Shown piece after piece: positions 36,220-44,475 of a stretch of 64,000 bases of DNA. The stretch is from NCBI RefSeq assembly GCF_004011175.1, contig NZ_RQXX01000002.1, positions 868,001 to 932,000 of the forward strand, given 5' to 3'. This DNA is from Mesobaculum littorinae. GTDB lineage: Bacteria > Pseudomonadota > Alphaproteobacteria > Rhodobacterales > Rhodobacteraceae. The notes beneath the pieces were generated by a model. The model searched no databases. It saw only the letters and a list, made by a program, of their open reading frames with translations, and was not told the origin of the DNA. The position numbers were made by a program, and so were the translations under genes. Position 1 is the first letter of the stretch. Each line of letters opens with the position of its first letter.

Positions 36220-37510
36220 GTTCCTTGAGGGGCTGAGTGAGGGAGCGCTGCTGGCGCTCCCTTTTTTGTTCGAGTTCTGGGCGCTGCCGCATCAACTGCC
36301 GCCCCGGGGCGACTGGCGGACATGGGTCGTGATGGGCGGACGCGGTGCGGGCAAGACGCGCGCCGGGTCGGAATGGGTGCGCGCCGAGGTCGAGGGCGCG
36401 CGCCCGCTGGACGCGGGCCGGTCGCGTCGCGTGGCGCTGGTGGGCGAGACCATCGACCAGGCGCGCGAGGTGATGGTGTTCGGTGACAGCGGGATCCTGG
36501 CCTGTTCGCCCCCCGACCGCCGCCCCGTGTGGGAGGCCGGACGGCGGCGGCTGGTCTGGCCCAACGGCGCCGTGGCGCAGGTCTTTTCGGCGCATGACCC
36601 CGAAAGCCTGCGCGGTCCGCAGTTCGACGCGGCCTGGGCCGACGAGCTGGCCAAGTGGAAGCGCGCAGACGAGGCATGGGACATGCTGCAGTTTTCGCTG
36701 CGGCTGGGGCGACACCCGCGGCAATGCGTGACGACGACGCCGCGCAACGTGGGCGTGCTGAAGGGCGTGCTGGAGGCGGGGTCGACCGTGGTGAGCCACG
36801 CGCCGACCGAGGCGAACGCGGCCAACCTTGCCGCATCCTTCCTGGCCGAGGTGCGGGCGAAATACGCGGGCACCCGGTTGGGCCGGCAGGAGCTGGACGG
36901 CGTGCTGCTGGAGGACGCCGAGGGTGCGCTTTGGACCCAGGCGGGGATCGAGGCGGCACGGATCGAGACGGCGCCGAAACTAAGCCGCATCGTGGTGGCG
37001 GTGGATCCCCCGGTCACCGGGCACAAGGGCTCGGACGCCTGCGGCATCCTGGTCGTCGGCGCGGTGACCGAGGGGCCGCCGCAGGACTGGCGCGCCGTGG
37101 TGCTGGAGGATGCCAGCGTCGAAGGCGCCTCGCCCGCCGCGTGGGCGCGGGCGGCGGTGGCGGCGCTGCGCAGGCATGGCGCCGACCGGCTGGTGGCCGA
37201 GGTCAACCAAGGCGGCGACCTGGTGGAAAGCGTGGTGCGGCAGGTGGACCCCATGGTCGCCTATCGCGGCGTGCATGCGACGCGCGGCAAGGTCGCCCGG
37301 GCCGAGCCCGTGGCCGCGCTTTACGAGCAGGGGCGCGTGGCGCACCTGCGCGGGCTGGGCGAGCTTGAGGACCAGATGGCGCAGATGACGGGGCGGGGCT
37401 TTGCCGGGCGCGGGTCGCCCGACCGGGTGGATGCGCTGGTCTGGGCGCTGCACGAATTGCTGCTGGAGCCTGCGCGGACATGGCGGCGGCCGCAGGTGCG
37501 CGGGCTCTGA
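36167..37510 (+). CDS. GTA large terminase g2
   Basis: 447-aa packaging motor. FLFEFWALPHQLPPRGDWRTWVVMGGRGAGKTRAGSEWVRAE contains the Walker A motif (GGRGAGKT) of the ATPase, ESLRGPQFDAAWADELAKW the Walker B-like region, and the C-terminal nuclease has VVAVDPPVTGHKGSDACGI and an acidic RLVAEVNQGGD segment. It pumps about 4 kb of host DNA into GTA heads in known GTAs. The frame opens at 36056 inside g1; I chose the ATG at 36167, but GTG 36164 or ATG 36155 are possible. The first 35 codons contain a terminator-like hairpin encoded with unusual codons. Confidence 0.92.
   Translation: MKSGAASLASVSEGAQNEFLEGLSEGALLALPFLFEFWALPHQLPPRGDWRTWVVMGGRGAGKTRAGSEWVRAEVEGARPLDAGRSRRVALVGETIDQAREVMVFGDSGILACSPPDRRPVWEAGRRRLVWPNGAVAQVFSAHDPESLRGPQFDAAWADELAKWKRADEAWDMLQFSLRLGRHPRQCVTTTPRNVGVLKGVLEAGSTVVSHAPTEANAANLAASFLAEVRAKYAGTRLGRQELDGVLLEDAEGALWTQAGIEAARIETAPKLSRIVVAVDPPVTGHKGSDACGILVVGAVTEGPPQDWRAVVLEDASVEGASPAAWARAAVAALRRHGADRLVAEVNQGGDLVESVVRQVDPMVAYRGVHATRGKVARAEPVAALYEQGRVAHLRGLGELEDQMAQMTGRGFAGRGSPDRVDALVWALHELLLEPARTWRRPQVRGL
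36241..36267 (+). terminator. Terminator-like hairpin within the start of GTA g2
   Basis: Perfect stem GGGAGCGC / GCGCTCCC, loop TGCTG, then TTTTTT. It is inside the terL reading frame. The T-tract is read as CCT TTT TTG, three codons disfavoured in this GC-rich genome, which suggests that the tract itself is maintained. Confidence 0.6.
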
Positions 37511-37538
37511 CGCCCATCCGGGCCACGAAATGCGTGCG

Positions 37539-37602
37539 GGGCGCCCATCGAGCCCAAGGGCTTTCGTTGCGACGAGGCCCGGGAGGAGGCCGATGGGCGC
37601 CC
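37539..37602. repeat. Long-range inverted repeat between g2 and g3
   Basis: Perfect 12-bp arms GGGCGCCCATCG (37539-37550) and CGATGGGCGCCC (37591-37602) with a 40-nt loop, filling most of the 123-bp gap. No T-tract follows. It could form an RNA stem for mRNA stability or processing. Confidence 0.6.
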
Positions 37603-37633
37603 GCGGGACGAGGGACAGGACACGGGGATTGGC

Positions 37634-38803
37634 ATGGCGTTCGGATTTCTCAAACGGGCGGAACAGGCCCCGCCCGAGGTCAAGGCCTCGGCCGCGGGGC
37701 GGGTGGCGGCGCTTGGTGTCGCGGGCCGCGTCGCCTGGACGCCGCGCGACGCAGGTTCGATGATCCGGGCGGGGTTCTGCGGCAACCCGGTGGGGTTCCG
37801 TGCGGTCAAGCTGATCGCCGAGGCCGCCGCGGCCCTGCCGCTGGTCTGCCAGGACGCGACCCGGCGCTATGACACGCACCCCGTGCTGGACCTGATCGAG
37901 CGTCCCAACCCCGTGCAGGGGCGGGCCGAGCTGTTCGAGGCGCTCTTCGGCCAGCTGCTGCTGTCGGGCGACGCCTATGTCGAGGCCGCGGGCACGGGGC
38001 CGTCCGAGCTGCATGTCCTGCGCTCGGACCGGATGCGGCTGGTGCCCGGCGCCGATGGCTGGCCCGTCGCCTACGAATACGCCGTGGGCGCGCGGACGCA
38101 TCGGTTTGCCGTCGAGGACGGGCGTTCGCCGGTCTGCCACATCCGGCAATTCCACCCGCAGGACGACCACTATGGACTGTCGCCGATGCAAGCCGCCGCG
38201 CAGGCGATCGACGTGCACAACGCGGCCTCGCGCTGGTCGAAGGCGCTGCTGGACAACGCGGCGCGGCCTTCGGGCGCGATCGTCTATCGCGGCGCCGACG
38301 GGCAGGCGAGCCTGAGCCCGGAGCAATACGACCGGCTGCTGGTCGAGATGGAAAGCCACCACCAGGGCGCGCGCAACGCGGGCCGACCGATGCTGCTGGA
38401 GGGGGGGCTGGACTGGAAGCCCATGGGATTTTCCCCCAGCGACATGGAGTTCCAGAAGACCAAGGAGTCCGCGGCGCGCGAAATCGCCGTGGCCTTCGGC
38501 GTGCCGCCGATGCTGCTGGGGATCCCGGGCGAGGCGACCTATGCCAATTATGCCGAGGCGCACCGGGCGTTCTATCGCCTGACCGTGCTGCCCCTGGCCG
38601 CCCGGGTGACGGCGGCGCTGGGGCATTGGCTGGGCGAGTTGACGGGCGCGGCCGTGGGCCTTTCGCCCGACCTCGACCGGATGCCGGCCCTGGCAACAGA
38701 GCGCGACGCGCAGTGGGCGCGTGTGGGCGGGGCGGAGTTCCTGAGCCAGGCCGAGAAGCGCCGGATCCTGGGACTGCCGCCCGAGATGGAAGAGGACAGC
38801 TGA
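37634..38803 (+). CDS. GTA portal protein g3
   Basis: 389 aa, HK97-type portal forming the dodecameric DNA channel at the head vertex. GFLKRAEQAPPEVKASA at the N-terminus, then NPVGFRAVKLIAEAAAALPLVC, HPVLDLIERPNPVQGRAELFEALFGQLLLSGDAYVE, DDHYGLSPMQAAAQAIDVHN and the clip/crown helices AVAFGVPPMLLGIPGEATYANYAEAHRAFYRLTVLPL are classic HK97 portal segments. Position after terminase confirms it. Its stop overlaps the g4 ATG (TGATG), leaving no room for the small g3.5 gene of R. capsulatus. Confidence 0.94.
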   Translation: MAFGFLKRAEQAPPEVKASAAGRVAALGVAGRVAWTPRDAGSMIRAGFCGNPVGFRAVKLIAEAAAALPLVCQDATRRYDTHPVLDLIERPNPVQGRAELFEALFGQLLLSGDAYVEAAGTGPSELHVLRSDRMRLVPGADGWPVAYEYAVGARTHRFAVEDGRSPVCHIRQFHPQDDHYGLSPMQAAAQAIDVHNAASRWSKALLDNAARPSGAIVYRGADGQASLSPEQYDRLLVEMESHHQGARNAGRPMLLEGGLDWKPMGFSPSDMEFQKTKESAAREIAVAFGVPPMLLGIPGEATYANYAEAHRAFYRLTVLPLAARVTAALGHWLGELTGAAVGLSPDLDRMPALATERDAQWARVGGAEFLSQAEKRRILGLPPEMEEDS

Positions 38804-39351
38804 TGCAGGAGACAGGTTTGGAGCGCAAGTTCTGCGCCCTTGGCGGCGCGGTGACTGTGACCGAGGGGGCGGTGATCGAGGGCTATGCCTCGCTCTTCGG
38901 GGCGCCCGACCAGGGGGGCGACGTGGTGGCTGCGGGGGCTTATGACGGCTCGCTTCAGCGCCTGTCTGACACGGGCGGACGGGTCAAGATGCTGTGGCAG
39001 CACGATCCCGCCCAGCCCATCGGGGTCTGGGACGAGGTGCGCGCGGACGCCCGAGGCCTTTGGGTGCGGGGGCGCATCCTGACCGAGGTCGCGCGAGGCG
39101 CCGAAGCGGCGGCTCTGGTCGCGGCGGGCGCCATCGACGGGCTGTCGATCGGCTACCGCACGCGGCGCGCGGGGAAGGACGGGCAGGGCCGGCGGGTGCT
39201 GTCCGAGGTCGAGCTTTGGGAGGTGTCTTTGGTCACTTTCCCGATGCTGAGCGAGGCGCGCGTCGGCGCGAAATCCGAGGCACCGGACGGGCCGATGCCG
39301 GACCTGGCCATGGCGCTGCGGGCCGCGGGCGCGGCGCTGCGCGACGGCTGA
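38803..39351 (+). CDS. GTA prohead protease g4
   Basis: 182-aa HK97-family (U35) serine protease that trims the capsid protein during head maturation. GYASLFGAPDQGGDVVAAGAY is the conserved N-terminal strand pair, the catalytic His lies in KMLWQHDPAQPIG, and the Ser in IDGLSIGYRTRRA; VELWEVSLVTFPMLSEARVG closes the fold. ATG 38803 shares its A with the portal stop codon. The longer open frame upstream overlaps g3 and is not used. Confidence 0.93.
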   Translation: MQETGLERKFCALGGAVTVTEGAVIEGYASLFGAPDQGGDVVAAGAYDGSLQRLSDTGGRVKMLWQHDPAQPIGVWDEVRADARGLWVRGRILTEVARGAEAAALVAAGAIDGLSIGYRTRRAGKDGQGRRVLSEVELWEVSLVTFPMLSEARVGAKSEAPDGPMPDLAMALRAAGAALRDG

Positions 39352-39491
39352 GACGGGGCGGCACCGGGCGCCGGACCCGCCGCGAGGGGTGCGGCGCAGG
39401 AGGGGCGGCCAGACGCTGATGGGCGCCGGTCGCGGCTTGCCCAGGATTGCGCAGGGCTTTCAGCCCCCGGAGCACACACAAGGAGAACGGA

Positions 39492-40679
39492 ATGGAAAAG
39501 ACCGAGGCGAAGGCCACGGGCGGGACGGGTGCGTCCGCCGCCGGGGCAGCAGAGGTAGTCGAGGCTCTGAGCGACTTCATGAGCGATATCAGAGTGTTTC
39601 ACGGTGGAATTACGAAAAAGCTTCAACAACAGGAAGAGCGACTGACCATGCTGGATCGCAAGAGCATTCGTGCGGAACGTCCCGCGCTGTCGACGGCTGC
39701 CGAGACGCAGGTGCCGCATCAGAAGGCCTTTGACGCCTACCTGCGCCACGGCGACGACGACGCGTTGCGCGGGCTTGAGCTGGAGGGCAAGGCGCTGAAC
39801 ACAGCGGTGAGCGGCGACGGCGGTTACCTGGTCGATCCCAGGACCGCGGAGCGGGTGCAGTCGGTGCTGCGAGGGGCGGCCTCGGTCCGGGCCATCGCCA
39901 ATGTCGTGACGGTCGAGGCAACCTCGTACGACGTGCTGATCGACACGACGGAGGCGGGTGCGGGCTGGGCCAGCGAAACGGGTCCGGCGGCCGAGACCGG
40001 CACCCCCACCGTCGAGCGCGTCTCGATCCCGCTGCACGAGCTGTCGGCGCTGCCCAAGGCCAGCCAGCGGCTTTTGGACGATGCGGCCTTCGACATCGAG
40101 GGCTGGCTGGCCGGCCGCATCGCCGAGAAGTTCAGCCGGGCCGAGGCGCAGGCCTTCGTGTCGGGCGACGGCGCGGACAAGCCGCGGGGCTTTCTGACCT
40201 ACGACGCCGTGCCCGAGGGCTCGGACGACTGGGGGCAGATCGGCTATGTCGCCACCGGCAGCGATGGCGGCTTCGGCGGGGCCGAGGCGCTGGTCGATCT
40301 GGTCTATGCGCTGGGGGCGCAGTACCGCGCGGGCGCGAGCTTCGTGATGAACTCGAAGACCGCGGGCGCGGTGCGCAAGATGAAGGACGCCGACGGCCGG
40401 TTCCTGTGGTCCGACGGGCTGGCCGCGGGCGAACCTGCGCGGCTGCTGGGCTACCCGGTGCTGATCGCCGAGGACATGCCCGACATCGCGACCGGCGCAA
40501 CCGCTGTCGCCTTCGGCGATTTCGGGGCGGGCTACACCATCGCCGAACGTCCCGACCTGCGCATCCTGCGCGACCCGTTCTCGGCCAAGCCGCACGTGCT
40601 GTTCTATGCCACCAAGCGGGTCGGCGGCGATGTCACCGACTTTTCGGCGATCAAGCTTCTGAAGTTCTCGGCCTCTTGA
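39492..40679 (+). CDS. GTA major capsid protein g5
   Basis: 395-aa HK97-fold coat protein. Residues 1-100 are a helical, charged delta-domain (EVVEALSDFMSDIRVFHGGI, KKLQQQEERLTML) removed by g4 in related particles. The mature shell domain includes GDGGYLVDPRTAERVQSVL, SVRAIANVVTVEATSYDVLI, PLHELSALPKASQRLLDDAAFDIEGWLAGRIAEKFSRAEAQAFVSGDG and PVLIAEDMPDIATGATAVAFGDF. AGGAG six bases before the ATG is a strong ribosome site, fitting the most abundant particle protein. The 140-bp gap before it has a small GGGCT/AGCCC hairpin. Confidence 0.95.
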   Translation: MEKTEAKATGGTGASAAGAAEVVEALSDFMSDIRVFHGGITKKLQQQEERLTMLDRKSIRAERPALSTAAETQVPHQKAFDAYLRHGDDDALRGLELEGKALNTAVSGDGGYLVDPRTAERVQSVLRGAASVRAIANVVTVEATSYDVLIDTTEAGAGWASETGPAAETGTPTVERVSIPLHELSALPKASQRLLDDAAFDIEGWLAGRIAEKFSRAEAQAFVSGDGADKPRGFLTYDAVPEGSDDWGQIGYVATGSDGGFGGAEALVDLVYALGAQYRAGASFVMNSKTAGAVRKMKDADGRFLWSDGLAAGEPARLLGYPVLIAEDMPDIATGATAVAFGDFGAGYTIAERPDLRILRDPFSAKPHVLFYATKRVGGDVTDFSAIKLLKFSAS

Positions 40680-40727
40680 TCGGGGTCGGGTCCGGGGCGG
40701 CGGGGGCTTAGCCCGCGTCGCCCCCTG

Positions 40728-40800
40728 CGTGGGCGTTCGCGATCAACCCGGTTCGTCCAGCTTCCCCCTCTGCCCGAGCGGGCCGGGGCGGACGCCCACG
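40728..40800. repeat. Long-range inverted repeat between g5 and g6
   Basis: Arms CGTGGGCGT (40728-40736) and ACGCCCACG (40792-40800), 9 bp perfect with a 55-nt loop, in the 165-bp gap after the capsid gene. The next bases are TTCTTTG, so partial termination or mRNA 3'-end protection for the capsid transcript is possible. Confidence 0.5.
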
Positions 40801-40844
40801 TTCTTTGCCTGAGGCGGCAGGGGTCCGGTTTCCGGAGAGTTTTC

Positions 40845-41438
40845 ATGATATTGACCGATTTAAGCGGGGTGCCGGAGGCCGATCTGCCAGTGGAGGCCCT
40901 GCGCGCCCAGCTGCGGCTGGGGACCGGGTTCGCCGATGACGGGATCCAGGATCCCGTTCTGCTGGCCTGTCTTCGCGCCGCGCTGACCCGGCTGGAAACG
41001 CGGCTGGGCAAGGCGGTGCTGCGCCGCAGGTTTCGCTGGCGGGTGGAGGCGTGGCGTGACCTGGCGCGGTTCGACCTGCCGCTGGCGCCCGCGGTGTCCG
41101 TCGAAAGCTTCGTTATCCACGACCGCGGCGGCACGGTGCGCAGCATTGCGCCCGACCGCTATCGCCTGGTCCCCGACACCCACCGCCCGGCGGTGGTCGC
41201 CACCGGGTTTGCCTTGCCGACGATCCCGGTGGGCGGCGCAGCCGAGGTCGTGTTCGATGCAGGCTATGGCGCTGCGTGGGACGCGGTGCCGGGCGATCTG
41301 GCCCAGGCCGTCCTGATGCTGGCCGCGGACCTTTACGACGGGCGCGGTGGCGCGGGCGGGGACGCGGCGCTGCCCGCCGGGGTGGCCGAGCTGACCTCTG
41401 CATATCGCCCGCTGCGGCTGTTCGGGGGGCGCGCATGA
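40845..41438 (+). CDS. GTA head-tail adaptor g6
   Basis: 197 aa. Matches the GTA/HK97 gp6-like adaptor: VEALRAQLRLGTGFADDGIQDPVLLACLRAALTRLETRLGKAVLRRRF is the helical N-domain, and the middle strands (VSVESFVIHD, AAEVVFDAGYGAAWDAVPGDLAQAVLMLAADLYDGRG) are the family consensus. It sits under the portal ring. Stop overlaps the start of g7 (ATGA), beginning a run of coupled neck and tail genes. Confidence 0.88.
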   Translation: MILTDLSGVPEADLPVEALRAQLRLGTGFADDGIQDPVLLACLRAALTRLETRLGKAVLRRRFRWRVEAWRDLARFDLPLAPAVSVESFVIHDRGGTVRSIAPDRYRLVPDTHRPAVVATGFALPTIPVGGAAEVVFDAGYGAAWDAVPGDLAQAVLMLAADLYDGRGGAGGDAALPAGVAELTSAYRPLRLFGGRA

Positions 41439-41770
41439 GCCTGACATTGACCCGCAAGCTGGTGCTGGAAGAGCGCCGCCGCAGCCCCGACGGCGCGGGC
41501 GGGCACAAAGAATCATGGATCGCGCTGGGGGCCCACTGGGGCGAGCTGCGGCTGGCCACGGCGCGCGATCAGGCGGGCCTTGCCGCGCCCGGGGCTCTGA
41601 CGCGCTGGCGCATCACGCTGCGTGCCATGCCGCCGGGCGCGCCGTCGCGTCCCCGGCCGGGCCAGCGGTTCTGCCTGGGCGCACGGGTCTTCGCGATCCG
41701 TGCCGTGGCCGAGGTGGAGCCGGAGGCGCGGTTCCTGATGTGCGTGGCGGAAGAGGAGATTTCGGCATGA
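41435..41770 (+). CDS. GTA head-tail closure protein g7
   Basis: 111-aa beta-barrel neck protein of the phage head-tail joining (SPP1 gp16-like) group. Features: LTRKLVLEERRRSPDGAGGHKESW, then HWGELRLATARD and a barrel strand WRITLRAMPPG. The RFCLGARVFAIRAVAEVEPEARFLMCVAEEE ending is typical of this family. It is coupled by 4-bp overlaps to g6 upstream and g8 downstream. Closes the head after packaging until tail joining. Confidence 0.85.
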   Translation: MSLTLTRKLVLEERRRSPDGAGGHKESWIALGAHWGELRLATARDQAGLAAPGALTRWRITLRAMPPGAPSRPRPGQRFCLGARVFAIRAVAEVEPEARFLMCVAEEEISA

Positions 41771-42177
41771 GTTATGCGAATGCAGGCGCGGTACAGGCCG
41801 CGGTCTACGACATCCTGAGCGGCGACACCGCGCTGACCGCACTGGTTGGCACGGCGGTCTTCGACATGCCGCCCGAGGGAACGCTTCCCGACCTTTTCGT
41901 TGTCATCGGTGAAGAGGTCGTGCGCCCGCGCGACAGCGCAATGGTGCAGGCCGCGCATCATGACCTCGTGGTCAGCGTGGTGGGCCGCACCGGGGGCTTT
42001 GCACAGGCCAAGGCCGCGGCGGCGGCCGTCGACGCGGCCCTGCGGGGGGCTGCGCCGGACCTGCCGGGCGCCCGGCTGGTGGGCCTGTGGTTCCAGAAGG
42101 CCCGTGCGCGCCGCACCGAGGGCGGCGGCGCGCGGCAGATCGACCTGAGCTTTCGAGCGATGGTCGAAAGCAACTGA
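41767..42177 (+). CDS. GTA tail terminator g8 (DUF3168)
   Basis: 136 aa. ANAGAVQAAVYDILSGDTALTALVG then AVFDMPPEGTLPDLFVVIGEEVVRPRDS and HHDLVVSVVGRTGGFAQAKAAAAAVDAALRG match the DUF3168 tail-completion family, which caps the tail tube at the neck. ATG 41767 overlaps the g7 stop (ATGA). Length is normal. Confidence 0.88.
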   Translation: MSYANAGAVQAAVYDILSGDTALTALVGTAVFDMPPEGTLPDLFVVIGEEVVRPRDSAMVQAAHHDLVVSVVGRTGGFAQAKAAAAAVDAALRGAAPDLPGARLVGLWFQKARARRTEGGGARQIDLSFRAMVESN

Positions 42178-42205
42178 TTTCCCACGACAAACCGGAGTGA
42201 CCAAC

Positions 42206-42616
42206 ATGGCTGCACAAAACGGCAAGGACCTTCTGATCAAGCTCGACCTGACCGGGGCGGGCCAATTCGAGACCATCGCCGGCCTGCGCGCCACGCGGGT
42301 GTCGTTCAACGCCGAAAGCGTCGACGTCACATCGCTGGAATCTGCAGGCTGGCGCGAGCTTCTGGGCGGTGCGGGGGTGAAAAGCGCCGCGATCTCGGGC
42401 TCGGGCATCTTTCGCGACGCCGATACGGATGCGCGGATGCGCGCGATCTTCTTCGACGGGATGACCCCGGCATTCCAGATCGTGATCCCCGATTTCGGCA
42501 TCGTCGAGGGGCCGTTCCAGGTGACGGGCCTGGAATACGCGGGCAGCCAGAACGGCGAGGCGACCTTTGAAGTGTCGCTCGCCTCGGCCGGTCAACTTGG
42601 CTTCGTGGCGATCTGA
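42206..42616 (+). CDS. GTA major tail protein g9
   Basis: 136-aa tail-tube subunit. AAQNGKDLLIKLDLTGAGQFETIAGLRATRVSFNAESVDVTSLESAGWRELL is the GTA/TP901-1-like tail-tube consensus, with GSGIFRDADTDARMRAIFFDG and a closing beta strand (FQVTGLEYAGSQNGEATFEVSLASAG). The ATG at 42206 with GGAG nine bases upstream is preferred to an in-frame GTG at 42197. Confidence 0.92.
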   Translation: MAAQNGKDLLIKLDLTGAGQFETIAGLRATRVSFNAESVDVTSLESAGWRELLGGAGVKSAAISGSGIFRDADTDARMRAIFFDGMTPAFQIVIPDFGIVEGPFQVTGLEYAGSQNGEATFEVSLASAGQLGFVAI

Positions 42617-42618
42617 GC

Positions 42619-42936
42619 ATGCCCAATCCCCATGCAGGCGAGGTGGCGCTGACGCTGGATGGCGAGCGGCGGATCGCGAAGTTGACGCTGGGTGCGCTGG
42701 CCGAGCTAGAGGCGGAGCTTTCGACCGGTTCGCTGGTCGAGCTGATCGAGAGGTTCGAGACGGGTGCCTTTTCCACCCGCGATCTGCTGGCGCTGCTTTG
42801 TGCGGGGCTGCGCGGTGGCGGGTGGAGCGGCACGACGGCCGAGCTGATGCGAGCGGATATCGCCGGCGGACCGGTCGAGGCGGCGCAGGTGGCCGGGCGG
42901 CTGCTGGCGCGGGCCTTTGCCGGGCCCGGGGACTGA
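42619..42936 (+). CDS. GTA tail-assembly chaperone g10
   Basis: 105 aa. PNPHAGEVALTLDGERRIAKLTLGALAELEAEL and STRDLLALLCAGLRGGG match the GTA gene-transfer-agent family Gp10 (GTA_TIM-neighbour tail chaperone). It lies between the tail tube and tape-measure genes, where phages encode chaperones that coat the tape measure. In many phages the two chaperone frames are joined by a frameshift; here g10 and g10.1 are separate frames five bases apart and I see no slippery heptamer. Confidence 0.83.
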   Translation: MPNPHAGEVALTLDGERRIAKLTLGALAELEAELSTGSLVELIERFETGAFSTRDLLALLCAGLRGGGWSGTTAELMRADIAGGPVEAAQVAGRLLARAFAGPGD

Positions 42937-42941
42937 GGCGC

Positions 42942-43181
42942 GTGGGCTTCGACTGGGGCGCCCTGATGCGCGCGGGAATCGCCGGCCGCGGGCTGGCGCC
43001 CGAGGCGTTCTGGCGGCTGACCCCGGCGGAACTGATGCTGATCCTGGGTGGCGGCGCGGCGGCAATCCGCCCGCTTGACCGCCCGGGGTTCGAAGCGCTG
43101 CGGGCCCGGTTTCCCGACGCGGAGGCACCGCCCTCCGCACCGGGCGGCGGGCCGCAGCCGGAGGAAAGGAAGCGGACATGA
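42942..43181 (+). CDS. GTA small tail-assembly chaperone g10.1
   Basis: 79 aa. FDWGALMRAGIAGRGLAPEAFWRLTPAELMLILG is the conserved phage TAC_1 / Rcc01693 signature. The C-terminus is Pro-rich and disordered (EAPPSAPGGGPQPEERKR). I take the GTG at 42942 as start because it restores the usual FDW N-terminus; an ATG at 42966 would delete it. Its stop overlaps the g11 ATG. Confidence 0.82.
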   Translation: MGFDWGALMRAGIAGRGLAPEAFWRLTPAELMLILGGGAAAIRPLDRPGFEALRARFPDAEAPPSAPGGGPQPEERKRT

Positions 43182-43834
43182 CGGATATTTCGGGTCTCGA
43201 CGCGCTCGACGCCGAGGTCGTCGCGCTGGAGCAGAGCCTGGGCGGGGCAGAAGCGGTCGCACGGGCCTTCGACACCGAGCTGCGGCGGATGCGCGGGACG
43301 CTGGCCGCGACGGGCACGGAGGTCGGAACGCTCAGCCGCGGCATCTCTCGCGGGCTGAGGCGCGCCTTCGAGGGGCTGGTGTTCGACGGGACAAAGCTCT
43401 CGGACGCCCTGGGCGGCGTGGCGCGGTCGATGGTCGACGCGGCTTATTCTGCGGCGATCAAACCGGTGTCGCAGCATTTCGGCGGGATGATCGCCTCAGG
43501 GGTCGCGGGGCTGATCGACGGTGCCTTTGCCGATGGGGCGGCCTTTACCCAGGGCCGGGTGATGCCCTTCGCCAAGGGTGGCGTGGTGGCCGGCCCCACG
43601 ACATTTCCGATGCGGGGCGGCACCGGGTTGATGGGCGAGGCTGGGCCGGAGGCGATCATGCCGCTGGCCCGGGCGCCCGACGGACGGCTCGGCGTGCGCG
43701 CCGAGGGCTCCGTCAGCCCGGTGCAGGTGGTGATGAACATCTCCACCCCCGACGTAGAGGGGTTCCGCCGGTCGGGCACCCAGGTCGCGGCACAGATGAG
43801 CCGGGCGCTGGCGCGCGGCGCACGCAACAGGTGA
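43178..43834 (+). CDS. GTA tape-measure protein g11
   Basis: 218 aa, the short tape measure typical of GTA tails. It starts with a coiled-coil-like helix (LDALDAEVVALEQSLGGAEAVARAFDTELRRMRGTLAAT). The C-terminal half contains the conserved FAKGGVVAGPTTFPMRGGTGLMGEAGPEAIMPLARAPDGRLGV motif found in many tape-measure proteins. A hydrophobic centre (HFGGMIASGVAGLIDGAFADG) may help in membrane passage of DNA. Overlaps g10.1 by four bases. Confidence 0.92.
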   Translation: MTDISGLDALDAEVVALEQSLGGAEAVARAFDTELRRMRGTLAATGTEVGTLSRGISRGLRRAFEGLVFDGTKLSDALGGVARSMVDAAYSAAIKPVSQHFGGMIASGVAGLIDGAFADGAAFTQGRVMPFAKGGVVAGPTTFPMRGGTGLMGEAGPEAIMPLARAPDGRLGVRAEGSVSPVQVVMNISTPDVEGFRRSGTQVAAQMSRALARGARNR

Positions 43835-43842
43835 GGGCGCAG

Positions 43843-44475
43843 ATGGCATTTCACGAGGTTAGATTTCCCGCCGACGTCAGCCGCGGATCGATGGGCGGAC
43901 CGGAACGGCGCACCGAGATCGTGACGCTGGCCAACGGGTTCGAAGAGCGCAACAGCCCCTGGGCGCAGTCCCGGCGGCGCTACGACGCGGGTCTCGGCCT
44001 GCGGTCGCTGGACGACGTCGCGCGGGTCGTGGCGTTCTTCGAGGCGCGCGGCGGCCAGTTGCACGGGTTCCGGTGGAAGGACTGGGCGGACCATACGTCG
44101 GGCCTGCCGAGCCAGGCGCCGGGCCCGGAGGATCAGGTCCTGGGTCTGGGCGACGGCGAGACGCAGGTGTTCCGGCTGGTCAAGCGCTACGGCGACGCGG
44201 CGGCGGAGTATGTCCGCGACATCGCCAAGCCCGTCGCCGGCACGGTGGTGGCCGCGGTGGGCGGCCTGCCGATGCGAGAAGGCGCAGGCTTCGAGGTCGA
44301 CACCCAGAGCGGCCTCGTGACGTTCGACCGGCCGCCGCCCGAGGGAACGGAGGTCACCGCCGGGTTCGCCTTTGACGTGCCGGTGCGGTTCGACACCGAC
44401 CGCATCGGGGTGGCGGTCGACGACTTCCGCTCGGGCCAGGTGCCTGCGCTGCCGGTGGTGGAGGTGCGGGTATGA
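43843..44475 (+). CDS. GTA distal tail protein g12 (DUF2460)
   Basis: 210 aa. AFHEVRFPADVSRGSMGGPERRTEIVTLANGFEERNSPWAQSRRRYDAGLGLRSLDDVARVVAFFEARGGQLHGFRWKDWADH is the DUF2460 consensus. The second half (VFRLVKRYGD, GFEVDTQSGLVTFDRPPPEGTEVTAGFAFDVPVRFDTD) completes the jelly-roll ring protein. It forms the distal tail ring linking tube and hub. Stop overlaps g13 (ATGA). Confidence 0.92.
   Translation: MAFHEVRFPADVSRGSMGGPERRTEIVTLANGFEERNSPWAQSRRRYDAGLGLRSLDDVARVVAFFEARGGQLHGFRWKDWADHTSGLPSQAPGPEDQVLGLGDGETQVFRLVKRYGDAAAEYVRDIAKPVAGTVVAAVGGLPMREGAGFEVDTQSGLVTFDRPPPEGTEVTAGFAFDVPVRFDTDRIGVAVDDFRSGQVPALPVVEVRV

Noticed and set aside
42900-42960. Programmed frameshift between GTA tail chaperones g10 and g10.1
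   Set aside because: No slippery heptamer is visible near the end of g10. The second gene has a plausible GTG start of its own.
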